From assembly GCA_024235835.1 (NCBI GenBank), contig JACKLQ010000002.1, positions 1,049,501 through 1,113,500 of the forward strand: DNA of 64,000 nt, written 5' to 3'. Source of the stretch: Thiobacillus sp. GTDB lineage: Bacteria > Pseudomonadota > Gammaproteobacteria > Burkholderiales > Thiobacillaceae. Below the pieces are notes generated by a model. The model ran no database searches. It worked only from the letters and a program-made list of their open reading frames with translations, and had not been told where the DNA came from. Below are positions 1-8,712 of this stretch, piece by piece; the first letter of the stretch is position 1, and the number at the start of each line of letters is the position of its first letter. Position numbers and translations under genes: made by a program.

Positions 1-1128
1 GTGTCCCGCACCCCGGAAACCCGCCAGACCCTGCTGTTCTCCGCCACCCTGGACGGCAACGTGGGCCGCATCGCCCGGGAGATGACCCGCACTCCCCAGC
101 GCATCGAAGTGGCTACCCAGCCGGAGCACAAGGCCAACATCGACCAGCGACTGCTGTTCGTGGACGACCTGAGCCACAAGCATCGCCTGCTGGATCACCT
201 GCTGCGCGATGCCGATCTGACCCAGGCGGTGATCTTCACCTCCACCAAGCGCAGCGCCGAGGAACTCTCCGAGGACCTGCTGGAAAAAGGTTTCTCCGCC
301 TCCGCCCTCCACGGCGACATGCCCCAGCACAAGCGCAACCGTACGCTGCAGCGCTTGCGGGACGGCCAGACCCGGGTCCTGGTGGCCACCGATGTGGCCG
401 CCCGGGGCATCGACGTGGCCGGCATCAGCCACGTCATCAACTTCGACGCCCCCCGCCAGGCCGAGGACTATGTCCACCGCATCGGCCGTACCGGTCGTGC
501 CGGCCGTGCCGGCATGGCCTTCACCATGGTGAACGGCCGGGAACGGGGCCTGGTGCGTGACATCGAGCGCTTCACCGGCGAGAAGGTGCGGATCGACGTG
601 ATCCCGGGCCTGGAGCCCAGGGCCCGCATCGACCACGAGCCCCGCCGCAAATCCAGCTCCGACTGGAAGGCCAAGCCCCGTGGCGAATGGCAGGGCAAGC
701 CCCGCGCCGGCCAGCCCTCCTTTGGGCGCAAGCCCGAGGGCTCCGGTTATGGTGGTGGTTATGGCAATGGTGGCGGCTGGAGGGGTGAATCCCGTCCCGC
801 CCGTGACGGCAACCGGGATGCTGCCCGCGATGGAAATCGTGACAGCGGCAGCTGGGGCCGGAACGAGCGCGGCTTCGCCAACAGCTGGAGCAAGCCCGAA
901 GGTCAGCGTGCCGATCGTCCCCGGGGCGAAGTGAATGGCAATACCTTGGGCAAGCCGGAACGGGCCCGTCCCGACGTCGACGGCAACACCTGGGCCAAGC
1001 CCGAGCGTCCCCGCACCGAGGCTGCCGCCAGCACCTGGAGCAAGACCGACAAGCCGGCCTGGAAGAAGGGCAACAGCTGGGGCGAGCGTAGCCACAGCGG
1101 CCCCAAGCGGACCAACAAGGACTGGTGA
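1..1128 (+). CDS. DEAD-box ATP-dependent RNA helicase, RhlE-like (5' end outside window)
   Basis: The gene enters from the left edge, so the first RecA domain with the Q-motif, Walker A and DEAD box is missing. The visible part starts just before motif III (FSATL). It continues through the helicase C-terminal domain, with motif V as ATDVAARGID and motif VI as HRIGRTGRAG. After about residue 210 comes a basic, low-complexity tail rich in Gly, Arg, Asn and Trp, containing repeated W-x-K-P-E units, as in the RNA-binding tails of RhlE-type helicases. Expected role is remodelling of structured RNA, for example in ribosome assembly or mRNA decay. It converges on mscS with only two bases between the stop codons. 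RhlE versus another DEAD-box subgroup cannot be settled without the N-terminus. Confidence 0.93.
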   Translation: MSRTPETRQTLLFSATLDGNVGRIAREMTRTPQRIEVATQPEHKANIDQRLLFVDDLSHKHRLLDHLLRDADLTQAVIFTSTKRSAEELSEDLLEKGFSASALHGDMPQHKRNRTLQRLRDGQTRVLVATDVAARGIDVAGISHVINFDAPRQAEDYVHRIGRTGRAGRAGMAFTMVNGRERGLVRDIERFTGEKVRIDVIPGLEPRARIDHEPRRKSSSDWKAKPRGEWQGKPRAGQPSFGRKPEGSGYGGGYGNGGGWRGESRPARDGNRDAARDGNRDSGSWGRNERGFANSWSKPEGQRADRPRGEVNGNTLGKPERARPDVDGNTWAKPERPRTEAAASTWSKTDKPAWKKGNSWGERSHSGPKRTNKDW

Positions 1129-1130
1129 TC

Positions 1131-2048
1131 TTATTGGCTCGCGCCGGTGTCCGCGATGACTCGCAGGGCCGGCGCGGTGCCATCCTTGGCCTGACCCGGG
1201 TAGATGGTCAGGTGGGGATAGGGGATTTCCACGCCATGGGCGTCGAAGGCGTGTTTTAGACGGCGCAGGAACTCCCGGCGCACGCCCCATTGCTCCAGGG
1301 GCTTCACCTTGAAGCGGCAGCGGATGACCACGGCGGAATCCGCCCACTGGTCCACCCCGGCCATCTCCATGTCTTCCAGGATTTCATCCGCGCAGTTCGG
1401 ATCGGTGCGCATCTCCGCGCCTACCTGTTCCATGAGGGCCATGACCTGGTCGATGTCCTCCCGGTACGCCACGCCCACGTCGATGACCGCATAGGAGTAC
1501 TCCCGGCTCATGTTGGTGATGGTGGTGATGTTGCCGTTTGGAATGTAGTGCACCTGGCCTTCGTAGTTGCGCAGCTTGATGTAGCGCAGTGTGACCTCTT
1601 CCACCAGGCCGGACTTGTCCGCCACCTGGATCACATCCCCCTGGCGTACCTGGTTCTCCAGCAGCATGAAGAAACCGTTGAAGTAGTCCTTGATGAGGCT
1701 CTGGGCGCCGAAGCCCACGGCGATGCCCACCACGCCGGCGGTGGCCAGGATGGGGCCGATGGAGATGCCAAGTTCGGAGAGTACCACCATGCCTGCCACC
1801 AGGATGATGAGCACCGACGTGGTGTAGCGGAACACCCGGCCCAGGGTTTCTATCCGCTTGACCTCCTCCGTGTCGTTGCCCGCCCGTTCGGACATGTATT
1901 CCCGCAGCAGGCGGATGCCGCGCTTGGAAAGGCGCAGCAGCACCCAGGCCAGCACCAGGATGACGGCTATGCGCAGGCCGGTCTGGTAGATCTGCATCAG
2001 GACGGTGAGGCGTTCGCCTCCCAGGTGTGCCAGGAAGGTATCCAGCAT
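1131..2048 (-). CDS. small-conductance mechanosensitive channel, MscS family
   Basis: The protein of 305 residues carries the MscS signature. There is an N-terminal hydrophobic region with about three membrane segments. The pore-lining helix is rich in Gly and Ala (GVVGIAVGFGAQSLIKDY), and is followed by the beta domain (LLENQVRQGDVIQV) and a cytoplasmic C-terminal domain. It should open under membrane tension and release solutes during osmotic downshock. I chose the ATG at 2048 because GGAGAG lies four bases upstream; a longer in-frame start at 2075 has no such site. Length fits the compact MscS type. Confidence 0.93.
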   Translation of the reverse strand: MLDTFLAHLGGERLTVLMQIYQTGLRIAVILVLAWVLLRLSKRGIRLLREYMSERAGNDTEEVKRIETLGRVFRYTTSVLIILVAGMVVLSELGISIGPILATAGVVGIAVGFGAQSLIKDYFNGFFMLLENQVRQGDVIQVADKSGLVEEVTLRYIKLRNYEGQVHYIPNGNITTITNMSREYSYAVIDVGVAYREDIDQVMALMEQVGAEMRTDPNCADEILEDMEMAGVDQWADSAVVIRCRFKVKPLEQWGVRREFLRRLKHAFDAHGVEIPYPHLTIYPGQAKDGTAPALRVIADTGASQ

Positions 2049-2117
2049 GGGGCTCTCCGGTGAATTAACGAACAATGCGATTGAATATAGCGGAGAGGGG
2101 TTCGCGAGGATGGTTCC

Positions 2118-2573
2118 TCAATCCGGTTCGCAATGCCATGAGGCCGGGGCGTCCTGCACGGCCGGAACACTGCCCGCGGCGGCTTCCAGCACGAAGGCCA
2201 CGGGTTCGGGCGGGTAATGGATGGGACAGGGTTCTGTCTTGCAGGGGAGCAGGGATTCCACGCCGAGCATCCGGCCCTGGGGCGTGATCCAGGCCAGGTC
2301 CAGTGCAAAGGCCATGCCTTTCATCCAGAAGCCGTAAATGCCGGGTTCGGGAAACACGAACCACATGGCCCGGCCGGGGGCGATGCCGGTCCGGCCGGCC
2401 AGGCCCTGTTCCCGTTCCTGCTCCGTGTGGGCCACCTCCACCCGCCAGGCCTGGTGGCCGATGCGCACTTCCCGGGCCTGCTGGGGCGGGCATGGTGGCG
2501 CGGCCAAGGCCAGTTCCGGGCCTGTCGCCAGTAGAATGACGCCCCACACGAACCCGGCCATCGCTTTTTTCAT
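2118..2573 (-). CDS. DUF192 family exported protein
   Basis: A 151-residue protein with a cleavable-looking signal peptide (hydrophobic stretch about 6-24, ending in ALA-A) and a DUF192 domain. Family hallmarks are visible: an EQEREQGLAGR segment, the FVFPEPGIYGFWMKGM core and the PCPIHYPPEP-x-FVLE segment. Members are small secreted or periplasmic proteins of unknown function. The gene is divergent from tgt with only nine bases between the two start codons, so each promoter must lie inside the neighbouring gene or the true starts differ. A GGGGGATGA stretch precedes this ATG and supports the start. Confidence 0.88.
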   Translation of the reverse strand: MKKAMAGFVWGVILLATGPELALAAPPCPPQQAREVRIGHQAWRVEVAHTEQEREQGLAGRTGIAPGRAMWFVFPEPGIYGFWMKGMAFALDLAWITPQGRMLGVESLLPCKTEPCPIHYPPEPVAFVLEAAAGSVPAVQDAPASWHCEPD

Positions 2574-2582
2574 TCATCCCCC

Positions 2583-3689
2583 ATGCGCTTCACCGTCACC
2601 CATACCGAAGGACACGCCCGCCGCGGCGTGCTGGAAACCGCCCACGGCACCGTGCAGACGCCGGTGTTCATGCCCGTGGGCACCGTGGGCACGGTAAAGG
2701 GCGTCACGCCCCACGAGCTCATCGACCTGGGGGCCCAGATCGTCCTGGGCAACACCTTCCATCTCTGGCTGCGGCCCGGCCTGGACGTGATCACCGCCCA
2801 CGGCGGCCTGCATGGCTTCATGAACTGGCATGGCCCCATCCTCACCGATTCGGGGGGGTTCCAGGTGTGGAGTCTGACCCATCTGCGCAAGATCACGGAA
2901 CAGGGAGTGAAGTTCGCCTCCCCCCTGGATGGGCAGCGGTTGATGCTCTCGCCGGAGAAGAGCATGCAGATCCAGAAAGTCCTCAACTCGGACATCGTCA
3001 TGATCTTCGACGAGTGCACCCCCTATCCGGCGGACTGGGACACGGCCGGGCAATCCATGGAACTGTCCCTGCGCTGGGCGGCCCGCTCCAAGGCTGCCCA
3101 CGAGGGCAACCCCAACGCCCTGTTCGCCATCGTCCAGGGGGGCATGTACGAGGATCTGCGGGAGCGCTCCCTGGAAAAGCTGGTGGAGATCGGCTTCGAC
3201 GGCTATGCCCTGGGCGGCCTGTCCGTGGGGGAGCCCAAGGAGGACATGGAACGCATCCTCAACCACATGGGCCACCGCCTGCCCGCCGACAGGCCCCGCT
3301 ACCTCATGGGGGTCGGTACGCCGGAGGACATCGTCTTCGCCGTGTCCCGGGGCATCGACATGTTCGATTGCGTCATGCCCACCCGCAACGCCCGCCACGG
3401 CCTGCTGTTCACCTGGCGGGGCGACCTGCGCATCAAGAACGCCCGTTTCAAGGCGGACACCGGCCCCATCGACCCGGAATGCGGTTGCTATACCTGCCAG
3501 CACTACAGCCGGGGCTACCTGCACCATCTACAGCGCTCTGGCGAGATGCTGGGGGCGCGGCTGAACTCCATTCACAACCTGCGTTTCTACCAGGACTTCA
3601 CCGCCCGGCTGCGGGAAGCCCTGGAAAGAGGCGGATACCAGGCCTGGGCCCGGGAATTCCTGGAAAAACGCCGCCTGGGCCCCGCATAA
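2583..3689 (+). CDS. tgt: queuine tRNA-ribosyltransferase (tRNA-guanine transglycosylase)
   Basis: The 368-residue protein matches bacterial Tgt along its length. It exchanges guanine at the wobble position of GUN-anticodon tRNAs for preQ1, the key step in queuosine synthesis. Visible are the DSGGFQ catalytic and substrate loop (Asp near residue 89), the nucleophile region FDCVMPTRNARHG and the zinc site with C-x-C-x2-C (CGCYTC) followed by a downstream His in IHNLR. It leads the conserved order tgt-yajC-secD-secF seen in many proteobacteria. No strong Shine-Dalgarno precedes the ATG, but the N-terminal residues align with known Tgt starts. Confidence 0.98.
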   Translation: MRFTVTHTEGHARRGVLETAHGTVQTPVFMPVGTVGTVKGVTPHELIDLGAQIVLGNTFHLWLRPGLDVITAHGGLHGFMNWHGPILTDSGGFQVWSLTHLRKITEQGVKFASPLDGQRLMLSPEKSMQIQKVLNSDIVMIFDECTPYPADWDTAGQSMELSLRWAARSKAAHEGNPNALFAIVQGGMYEDLRERSLEKLVEIGFDGYALGGLSVGEPKEDMERILNHMGHRLPADRPRYLMGVGTPEDIVFAVSRGIDMFDCVMPTRNARHGLLFTWRGDLRIKNARFKADTGPIDPECGCYTCQHYSRGYLHHLQRSGEMLGARLNSIHNLRFYQDFTARLREALERGGYQAWAREFLEKRRLGPA

Positions 3690-3750
3690 GATCCGGTAAC
3701 ACGGGCCAGTGTAGAATGCGCCGTTCTTTCAACCCGATGTCTTGACAACC

Positions 3751-4068
3751 ATGCTGATTTCTCCCGCCTACGCCGCCGACCCCGCCCAGCCGGACCCGAT
3801 CATGAGCTTTCTGCCCCTGGTCATCCTCTTCGTGCTGTTCTATTTCCTCATCATCCGTCCCCAGATGAAACGGGCGAAGGACACCAAGAAGATGCAGGAA
3901 GCCATCCAGAAAGGAGATGAGGTGGTCACCATGGGCGGCCAACTGGGCAAGGTAGTGAAGATCACCGACCAGTACATCACCCTGGACATCGGCGGCGGCA
4001 CCGAGAGCATCTTCCAGCGCGCCACCGTCCAGGCCGTATTGCCCAAGGGCACCATCAAGGACTTGTGA
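3751..4068 (+). CDS. yajC: preprotein translocase subunit YajC
   Basis: A 105-residue protein with a single membrane segment (FLPLVILFVLFYFLII) followed by the YajC signature IRPQMKRAKD and the soluble part EVVTMGGQLGKV. YajC associates with SecDF in the accessory Sec complex. The frame can open at a TTG at 3742, but the ATG at 3751 gives the usual short periplasmic N-terminus and is preferred. It lies 61 bases after tgt and is followed by a repeat-bearing gap before secD. Confidence 0.95.
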   Translation: MLISPAYAADPAQPDPIMSFLPLVILFVLFYFLIIRPQMKRAKDTKKMQEAIQKGDEVVTMGGQLGKVVKITDQYITLDIGGGTESIFQRATVQAVLPKGTIKDL

Positions 4069-4162
4069 AAAGTGAAAGGTGACTTGCCGCCGCGCGGCTC
4101 AAGTGAAAGGTGCCTACCTTCCGCCCGCATCACATTTCACGCTTCACGTTTCACATTTCACG
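4065..4162. repeat. GTGAAA / TTTCAC inverted short-repeat tract
   Basis: Three spaced GTGAAA units (4065-4070, 4072-4077 and one near 4102) are followed by four spaced TTCAC or TTTCAC units between 4132 and 4162. The first set is the reverse complement of the second, so transcripts could fold into a long imperfect hairpin. It fills the yajC-secD gap, starts inside the yajC stop region and ends about ten bases before the secD start. The unit spacing near seven bases looks like slippage-amplified repeat DNA. Confidence 0.75.
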
Positions 4163-4172
4163 GCCCCAACTC

Positions 4173-6002
4173 ATGAACCGCTACCCCCTCTGGAAATACG
4201 TCATCGTCGGCGTGGCCCTGGTCATCGCTTTCCTGTACACCCTGCCCAACTTCTTCGGCGAGGTGCCTGCGGTGCAGGTGACGCCGGTGCGCACCACGGA
4301 GAAGGTGGACGTGGCCCTCATGCAGCGGGTGGAGGCCACCCTGGGCGCAGCGGGCATCAAACCCCTGGGGGTGGCCATGGACCCCCGCGGCATCAAGGCC
4401 CGTTTCCCCGACACGGACACCCAGCTGAAGGCCAAGGACGCGCTCCAGAACGGCCTGGGCCAGGGCTACACCGTGGCCCTGAACCTGCTGGCGGCGTCTC
4501 CCGAATGGCTGACCTCCATCGGCGCCCTGCCCATGTACCTGGGCCTGGACCTGCGGGGCGGCGTGCACTTCCTGCTCCAGGTGGACATGCCCAAGGCCCT
4601 GGAGAAGACGGCGGAACGTTACCAGGGTGACATTCGCACCGTGCTCAGGGAGAAGAAGGCGCGCTATGTGGGCATCGGCCGGGAAGGGGCGGAGATCTAC
4701 GTGAAGTTCCGCGATGCGGCCCAGCGTGACGAGGCCCGCAAGGCCATCGAGGGGGCCTATCCGGAACTGGTGCTGGCGGATGGCCAGAGCGGCGAGGAGT
4801 ACAGCATCAACGCCACCCTGTCCAAGCCGGCCCAGGCCAAGACCCAGGAATTCGCCCTGCAGCAGAACCTCACCACCCTGCGCAACCGGGTGAACGAGCT
4901 GGGCGTGGCGGAACCCGTCATCCAGCAGCAGGGCATCGACCGGGTGGTGGTGCAGCTGCCCGGCGTGCAGGACACGGCCAAGGCCAAGGAGATCCTGGGC
5001 CGCACCGCCACCCTGGAGATCCGCCTGGTGGACGAGGATCGCATGCAGGACCCGGCCATGGTGCAGTCCGCCGCCTCGGGCCAGGTCCCCTTCGGCACGG
5101 AACTCTATTACGAGCGGGATGGCCGTCCCCTGCTGGTGAAGCGCCAGGTGGAACTCACGGGCGAGTACATCACCGACGCCCAGCCCGGCTTTGACAACCA
5201 GACCAGCCAGGCCGCCGTGCATGTGAACCTGGACGGCCGGGGCGCCCGCATCTTCAAGAACGTCACCCGGGAGAACGTGGGCAAGCGCATGGCCATCCTG
5301 CTCATCGAGAAGGGCAAGACCGAGGTGGTCACCGCCCCGGTGATCCGGGAGGAGATCGGCGGCGGACGGGTGCAGATCACGGGCATGGACTCCCCCCAGG
5401 AGGCCTCCGACGTGTCCCTGCTGCTCAGGGCCGGCGCCCTGGCGGCCCCCATGGAGATCGTGGAAGAGCGCACCGTGGGTCCCAGCCTGGGCAAGGAGAA
5501 CATCGAGAAGGGCTTCAATTCCACCCTGGTGGGCTTCGCCCTCATCGCCGCCTTCATGGCGTTCTACTACCGGGGTTTCGGCCTGGTCTCCATCCTGGCC
5601 CTGGCCACCAACATGTTCCTGCTGGTGGCCCTGCTGTCCATGCTCCAGGCCACCCTGACCCTGCCGGGTATCGCCGGTATCGCCCTCACCCTGGGCATGG
5701 CCATCGACGCCAACGTCATCATCGCCGAGCGCATCCGCGAGGAACTGCGCAACGGCATGTCGCCCCAGGCGGCGATCCACGCGGGCTACGACCGGGCCTG
5801 GGACACCATCCTGGACTCCAACATCACCACCCTCATCGCCGGCATCGCCCTGTTCTGGCTGGGCTCCGGCCCCGTGCGGGGCTTCGCGGTGGTGCTCTGC
5901 CTGGGCATCCTCACTTCCATGTTCAGCGCGGTGGTGGTCTCCCGAGGCATGGTCAACCTCACCTATGGCCGGGCCAAGCGCCTGACCAAGGTTTCCATTT
6001 GA
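4173..6002 (+). CDS. secD: protein translocase subunit SecD
   Basis: The 609-residue inner-membrane protein pairs with SecF to use the proton gradient in late stages of Sec-dependent export. An N-terminal membrane anchor (about 8-26) is followed by the large periplasmic P1 domain, including the conserved GLDLRGGVHFLL motif. Five more C-terminal membrane helices contain the RND-type signature GMAIDANVIIAERIREE. The ATG at 4173 (MNRYPLWKY) was chosen over an in-frame upstream start because the upstream extension would translate the repeat tract. Between yajC and secF in the standard operon order. Confidence 0.98.
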   Translation: MNRYPLWKYVIVGVALVIAFLYTLPNFFGEVPAVQVTPVRTTEKVDVALMQRVEATLGAAGIKPLGVAMDPRGIKARFPDTDTQLKAKDALQNGLGQGYTVALNLLAASPEWLTSIGALPMYLGLDLRGGVHFLLQVDMPKALEKTAERYQGDIRTVLREKKARYVGIGREGAEIYVKFRDAAQRDEARKAIEGAYPELVLADGQSGEEYSINATLSKPAQAKTQEFALQQNLTTLRNRVNELGVAEPVIQQQGIDRVVVQLPGVQDTAKAKEILGRTATLEIRLVDEDRMQDPAMVQSAASGQVPFGTELYYERDGRPLLVKRQVELTGEYITDAQPGFDNQTSQAAVHVNLDGRGARIFKNVTRENVGKRMAILLIEKGKTEVVTAPVIREEIGGGRVQITGMDSPQEASDVSLLLRAGALAAPMEIVEERTVGPSLGKENIEKGFNSTLVGFALIAAFMAFYYRGFGLVSILALATNMFLLVALLSMLQATLTLPGIAGIALTLGMAIDANVIIAERIREELRNGMSPQAAIHAGYDRAWDTILDSNITTLIAGIALFWLGSGPVRGFAVVLCLGILTSMFSAVVVSRGMVNLTYGRAKRLTKVSI

Positions 6003-6012
6003 GGATTGCGGC

Positions 6013-6945
6013 ATGATCGAACTGTTCCATCTCAAGCGCGACATCCCCTTCATGCGGTGGGCGCGCAGCACCATCTTTTTTTCAGTGGCCTTCATCCTCG
6101 CCGCCATCGGCCTTCTGGCCACCAAGGGTCTGAACCTGGGGGTGGACTTCACCGGCGGCACCGTCATGGAAGTGGGCTATGCCCAGGCAGCCAACCTGCC
6201 GGCGGTACGTGCGCTGCTGACCCAGAACGGCCATGGCGATGCCCAGGTGCAAACCTTCGGCACCTCCACCGATGTGCTCATCCGCTTGCCGGTAAAGGCT
6301 GGCACCACCTCCGCCCAGTTGTCGGAAAAGGTGCTGGTAGTGCTCAAGCAAGGGGATGCCAACGTGGAGTTGCGGCGGGTGGAGTTCGTGGGGCCCCAGG
6401 TGGGCAAGGAATTGCTCGAGGACGGCTCCCTGGCCCTGCTGGTGGTGTCCATTGGCATCGTCCTGTACCTGGCCCTGCGCTTCGAATGGCGCATGGCCGT
6501 GGGCGCCATCTTCGCCACCGCCCATGACATCTTCATCGTCCTGGGGGTGTGGTCCCTGTTCCAGTGGGAGTTCTCCCTCACGGTGCTGGCGGCGGTACTG
6601 GCCATCCTGGGCTACTCGGTGAACGACACCGTGGTGGTGTTCGACCGCATCCGGGAAAACTTCAAGAAGACCCGCATGACCGACGTGGCGGCCATCATGG
6701 ACAACGCCAAGACCGCCACCCTGTCCCGCACCATCATCACCAGCGGCACCACCCTGTTGATGGTACTGGCCATGCTGTTGCTGGGGGGCGAGGTACTGTA
6801 CGGCTTCGCCCTGTGCCTGGCCATCGGCATTATCGTCGGCACCTACTCCTCCGTCCTGGTGGCCAGCCCCATCACCATGTGGCTGGGCGTGTCCCGGGAA
6901 GACTTCATCAAACCGGTGAAGCCCGAGTCGGGGGCCATGGTCTGA
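6013..6945 (+). CDS. secF: protein translocase subunit SecF
   Basis: A 310-residue membrane protein, the SecD partner. The first helix is followed by the LNLGVDFTGGT motif in the periplasmic domain. Five C-terminal helices follow, including YSVNDTVVVFDRIREN, typical of SecF, and the RTIITSGTTLL helix. It starts ten bases after secD, so the two are surely co-transcribed. Length is normal. Confidence 0.98.
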   Translation: MIELFHLKRDIPFMRWARSTIFFSVAFILAAIGLLATKGLNLGVDFTGGTVMEVGYAQAANLPAVRALLTQNGHGDAQVQTFGTSTDVLIRLPVKAGTTSAQLSEKVLVVLKQGDANVELRRVEFVGPQVGKELLEDGSLALLVVSIGIVLYLALRFEWRMAVGAIFATAHDIFIVLGVWSLFQWEFSLTVLAAVLAILGYSVNDTVVVFDRIRENFKKTRMTDVAAIMDNAKTATLSRTIITSGTTLLMVLAMLLLGGEVLYGFALCLAIGIIVGTYSSVLVASPITMWLGVSREDFIKPVKPESGAMV

Positions 6946-6951
6946 TGGTTG

Positions 6952-6984
6952 GCGAGTAGCGAGTAGCGAGTAGCGAGTAGCGAG
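6952..6984. repeat. heptanucleotide tandem repeat (GCGAGTA)4
   Basis: Four perfect GCGAGTA copies (6952-6979) plus a partial GCGAG lie just after secF and before the Shine-Dalgarno of the next gene. Such a tract is prone to slipped-strand length changes. It is intergenic, so copy number would alter only spacing between secF and the downstream gene, not a reading frame. Confidence 0.95.
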
Positions 6985-7027
6985 GAGGGGGCGTACTGCC
7001 CGATTGGACAATATCAAAGGAGTAAGT

Positions 7028-7915
7028 ATGCGAGCCGCGTTTCTGATCGTCCTGGGTGCCCTGGGCTTCAGCACCGCCACACCCGCGGCCACCGTGCTGG
7101 TGGACAAGACCATCGCCGGTTTCGCCTCGCCGGAAAGCGTGGTGGTGGCAGGGAATGATGTCTTCGTCTCCAACCTGGGCGTCAAGCTGGAGCCCATGGA
7201 GAAGGATGGCGACGGCTTCATCTCCAGGCTGGATCGCCAGGGCAACATCAAGGCCTTGCGCTGGGCGGACAAGCTCAACGGGCCCAAGGGGCTTCTGGCC
7301 ATGGATGGCGTGGTCTACGTGGCCGACATCGACCGGGTGCTGGGCTTCCGGGTTTCCGACGGCAAGCGGGTGTTCGACCTGGACATGGGGGCCACGGGGG
7401 CCCGCTTCCTCAACGCCCTGGCCCGCTTCGACAATCGCCACATCCTGGTGTCCTCCACGGACCTGGGCAAGGTGTTCGTCATCGACCTGGGCAGGCGCGC
7501 CTTCAGCGAGATGGCCTTCGACACGCCTCCCAAGGGCCCCAATGGCCTGAAGAAAGCCGGCAACCGCCTGGTTGTGGTGGAGTGGGGGACGGATGGACAG
7601 GCCAACGGTTCGGTGAAGACCTACCGCCTGGACGGCCTTTCCGCCAGGATGGACAAGGAGTTCAAGCCGGAGCCCGCCGGCCTTTTCGACGGCGTGGTGG
7701 ACATGGGCGCCCACCGCTGGCTGGTGTCCAACTGGGTCAGGTTCGAGCCTGCCGGCCTGCTGCAGCTGGTGGACACCCGCACGGGCCAGATCAGCGTGGC
7801 CAGCGGTATGACCCCCATCGCCGGTCCCGCCGACATGTTCCTGGACGACCAGGGCAAGCTATGGGTGCCGGGCATGATGGAAGGCAAGGTCTACCGCATG
7901 ACTTTGCGCCGCTGA
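7028..7915 (+). CDS. periplasmic beta-propeller protein, SMP-30/gluconolactonase-like
   Basis: A 295-residue protein with a signal peptide (MRAAFLIVLGALGFSTATPAAT). The body has repeated beta-propeller blades of the type SPESVVVAGNDVFVSN, GPKGLLAMDGVVYVADIDRV and GPADMFLDDQGKLWVPGMMEGKVYR, resembling SMP-30/NHL-type folds. The substrate is unknown and enzymatic activity is not assured. The ATG at 7028 is supported by AAAGGAG ending seven bases upstream. It follows the heptamer repeat after secF and precedes dedA. Confidence 0.72.
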   Translation: MRAAFLIVLGALGFSTATPAATVLVDKTIAGFASPESVVVAGNDVFVSNLGVKLEPMEKDGDGFISRLDRQGNIKALRWADKLNGPKGLLAMDGVVYVADIDRVLGFRVSDGKRVFDLDMGATGARFLNALARFDNRHILVSSTDLGKVFVIDLGRRAFSEMAFDTPPKGPNGLKKAGNRLVVVEWGTDGQANGSVKTYRLDGLSARMDKEFKPEPAGLFDGVVDMGAHRWLVSNWVRFEPAGLLQLVDTRTGQISVASGMTPIAGPADMFLDDQGKLWVPGMMEGKVYRMTLRR

Positions 7916-7934
7916 TACGGGCGCCTTTCTTGCC

Positions 7935-8579
7935 ATGGAATTGCTGGGCCAGTTGATCGACATCGTCCTGCACCTGGACAAGCACCTGGTGCTGTTGGTG
8001 CAGGAGTATGGGGTGTGGGTGTACGGCATCCTGTTCGCCATCGTCTTCATGGAGACCGGGTTCGTGGTGACGCCCTTCCTCCCGGGGGACTCCCTGCTGT
8101 TCGTTGCGGGGGCCGTGGCGGCGGCGGGGGGCATGGACCCGTTACTGGTATCAGGCACCCTCATCGTCGCGGCCCTGTGCGGCGACAACGTGAATTACTG
8201 GGTGGGCCGTTTCCTGGGGCCCAGGATGTTCAAGTTCGAGGGCAGCCGTTTCCTCAAGCGGGAGAACCTGGACCGTACCCATGCCTTCATGGAGCGCCAT
8301 GGCCCCAAGGCCATCATCATCGCCCGCTTCGTGCCCGTGGTGCGCACCTTCGTGCCTTTCGTCTGCGGCATCGGCCGGCTGACCTATGCCCGCTTCCTGG
8401 GGTTTTCCGTCCTCGGTGCCCTGCTCTGGGTCGGGTTGCTGGTGCCTGCGGGCTACTTCTTCGGCAACCTGCCCATCGTCAAGAACAACCTGACGGCGGT
8501 CATCATGCTGATCATCGTGTTCTCCGTAATGCCGGGCATCCTGGAATTCCTGCGTCACCGGCGTTCCAAAACCGCATGA
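7935..8579 (+). CDS. DedA family membrane protein
   Basis: The 214-residue polytopic membrane protein has clear DedA (SNARE-associated) motifs: FLPGDSLLFVAGA, the GDNVNYWVGRFLGPRMF segment, and the RFVPVVRTFVPFVCGIGRLTY re-entrant region with the conserved Arg and Pro residues. DedA proteins support membrane integrity and are implicated in undecaprenyl-phosphate or phospholipid translocation. It starts 19 bases after the propeller gene, suggesting co-transcription. Confidence 0.93.
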   Translation: MELLGQLIDIVLHLDKHLVLLVQEYGVWVYGILFAIVFMETGFVVTPFLPGDSLLFVAGAVAAAGGMDPLLVSGTLIVAALCGDNVNYWVGRFLGPRMFKFEGSRFLKRENLDRTHAFMERHGPKAIIIARFVPVVRTFVPFVCGIGRLTYARFLGFSVLGALLWVGLLVPAGYFFGNLPIVKNNLTAVIMLIIVFSVMPGILEFLRHRRSKTA

Positions 8580-8604
8580 TGACGTCCCGCCCGGGTGTTA
8601 GTTT

Positions 8605-8635
8605 TTGTCTATCGGGCTCATAGCAAAAATATATT
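8605..8635 (+). promoter_or_regulatory. possible promoter upstream of the rubrerythrin gene
   Basis: TTGTCT at 8605-8610 and AATATA at 8628-8633 are separated by 17 bases in a locally A/T-rich patch about 80 bases before the rubrerythrin start. The spacing fits a sigma-70 promoter, but the -10 match is weak. An inverted CTAT-N7-ATAG overlaps the spacer. Confidence 0.3.
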
Positions 8636-8712
8636 TCACAAAGAGAGCGCCTCCTCCAAGAATGGAAAGACCCCAGTGGGGTGACCGACTATCCGCACAA
8701 GAGGAGTTCAAC

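Noticed and set aside
4110..4172. An extended N-terminus of SecD from 4110
   Set aside because: It would translate the TTTCAC repeats (SRFTFHISR). The ATG at 4173 gives the conserved SecD N-terminus.
8605..8635. OxyR-type operator ahead of rubrerythrin
   Set aside because: The inverted repeat is CTAT-N7-ATAG, not the OxyR ATAG-N7-CTAT order, and only one pair is present.
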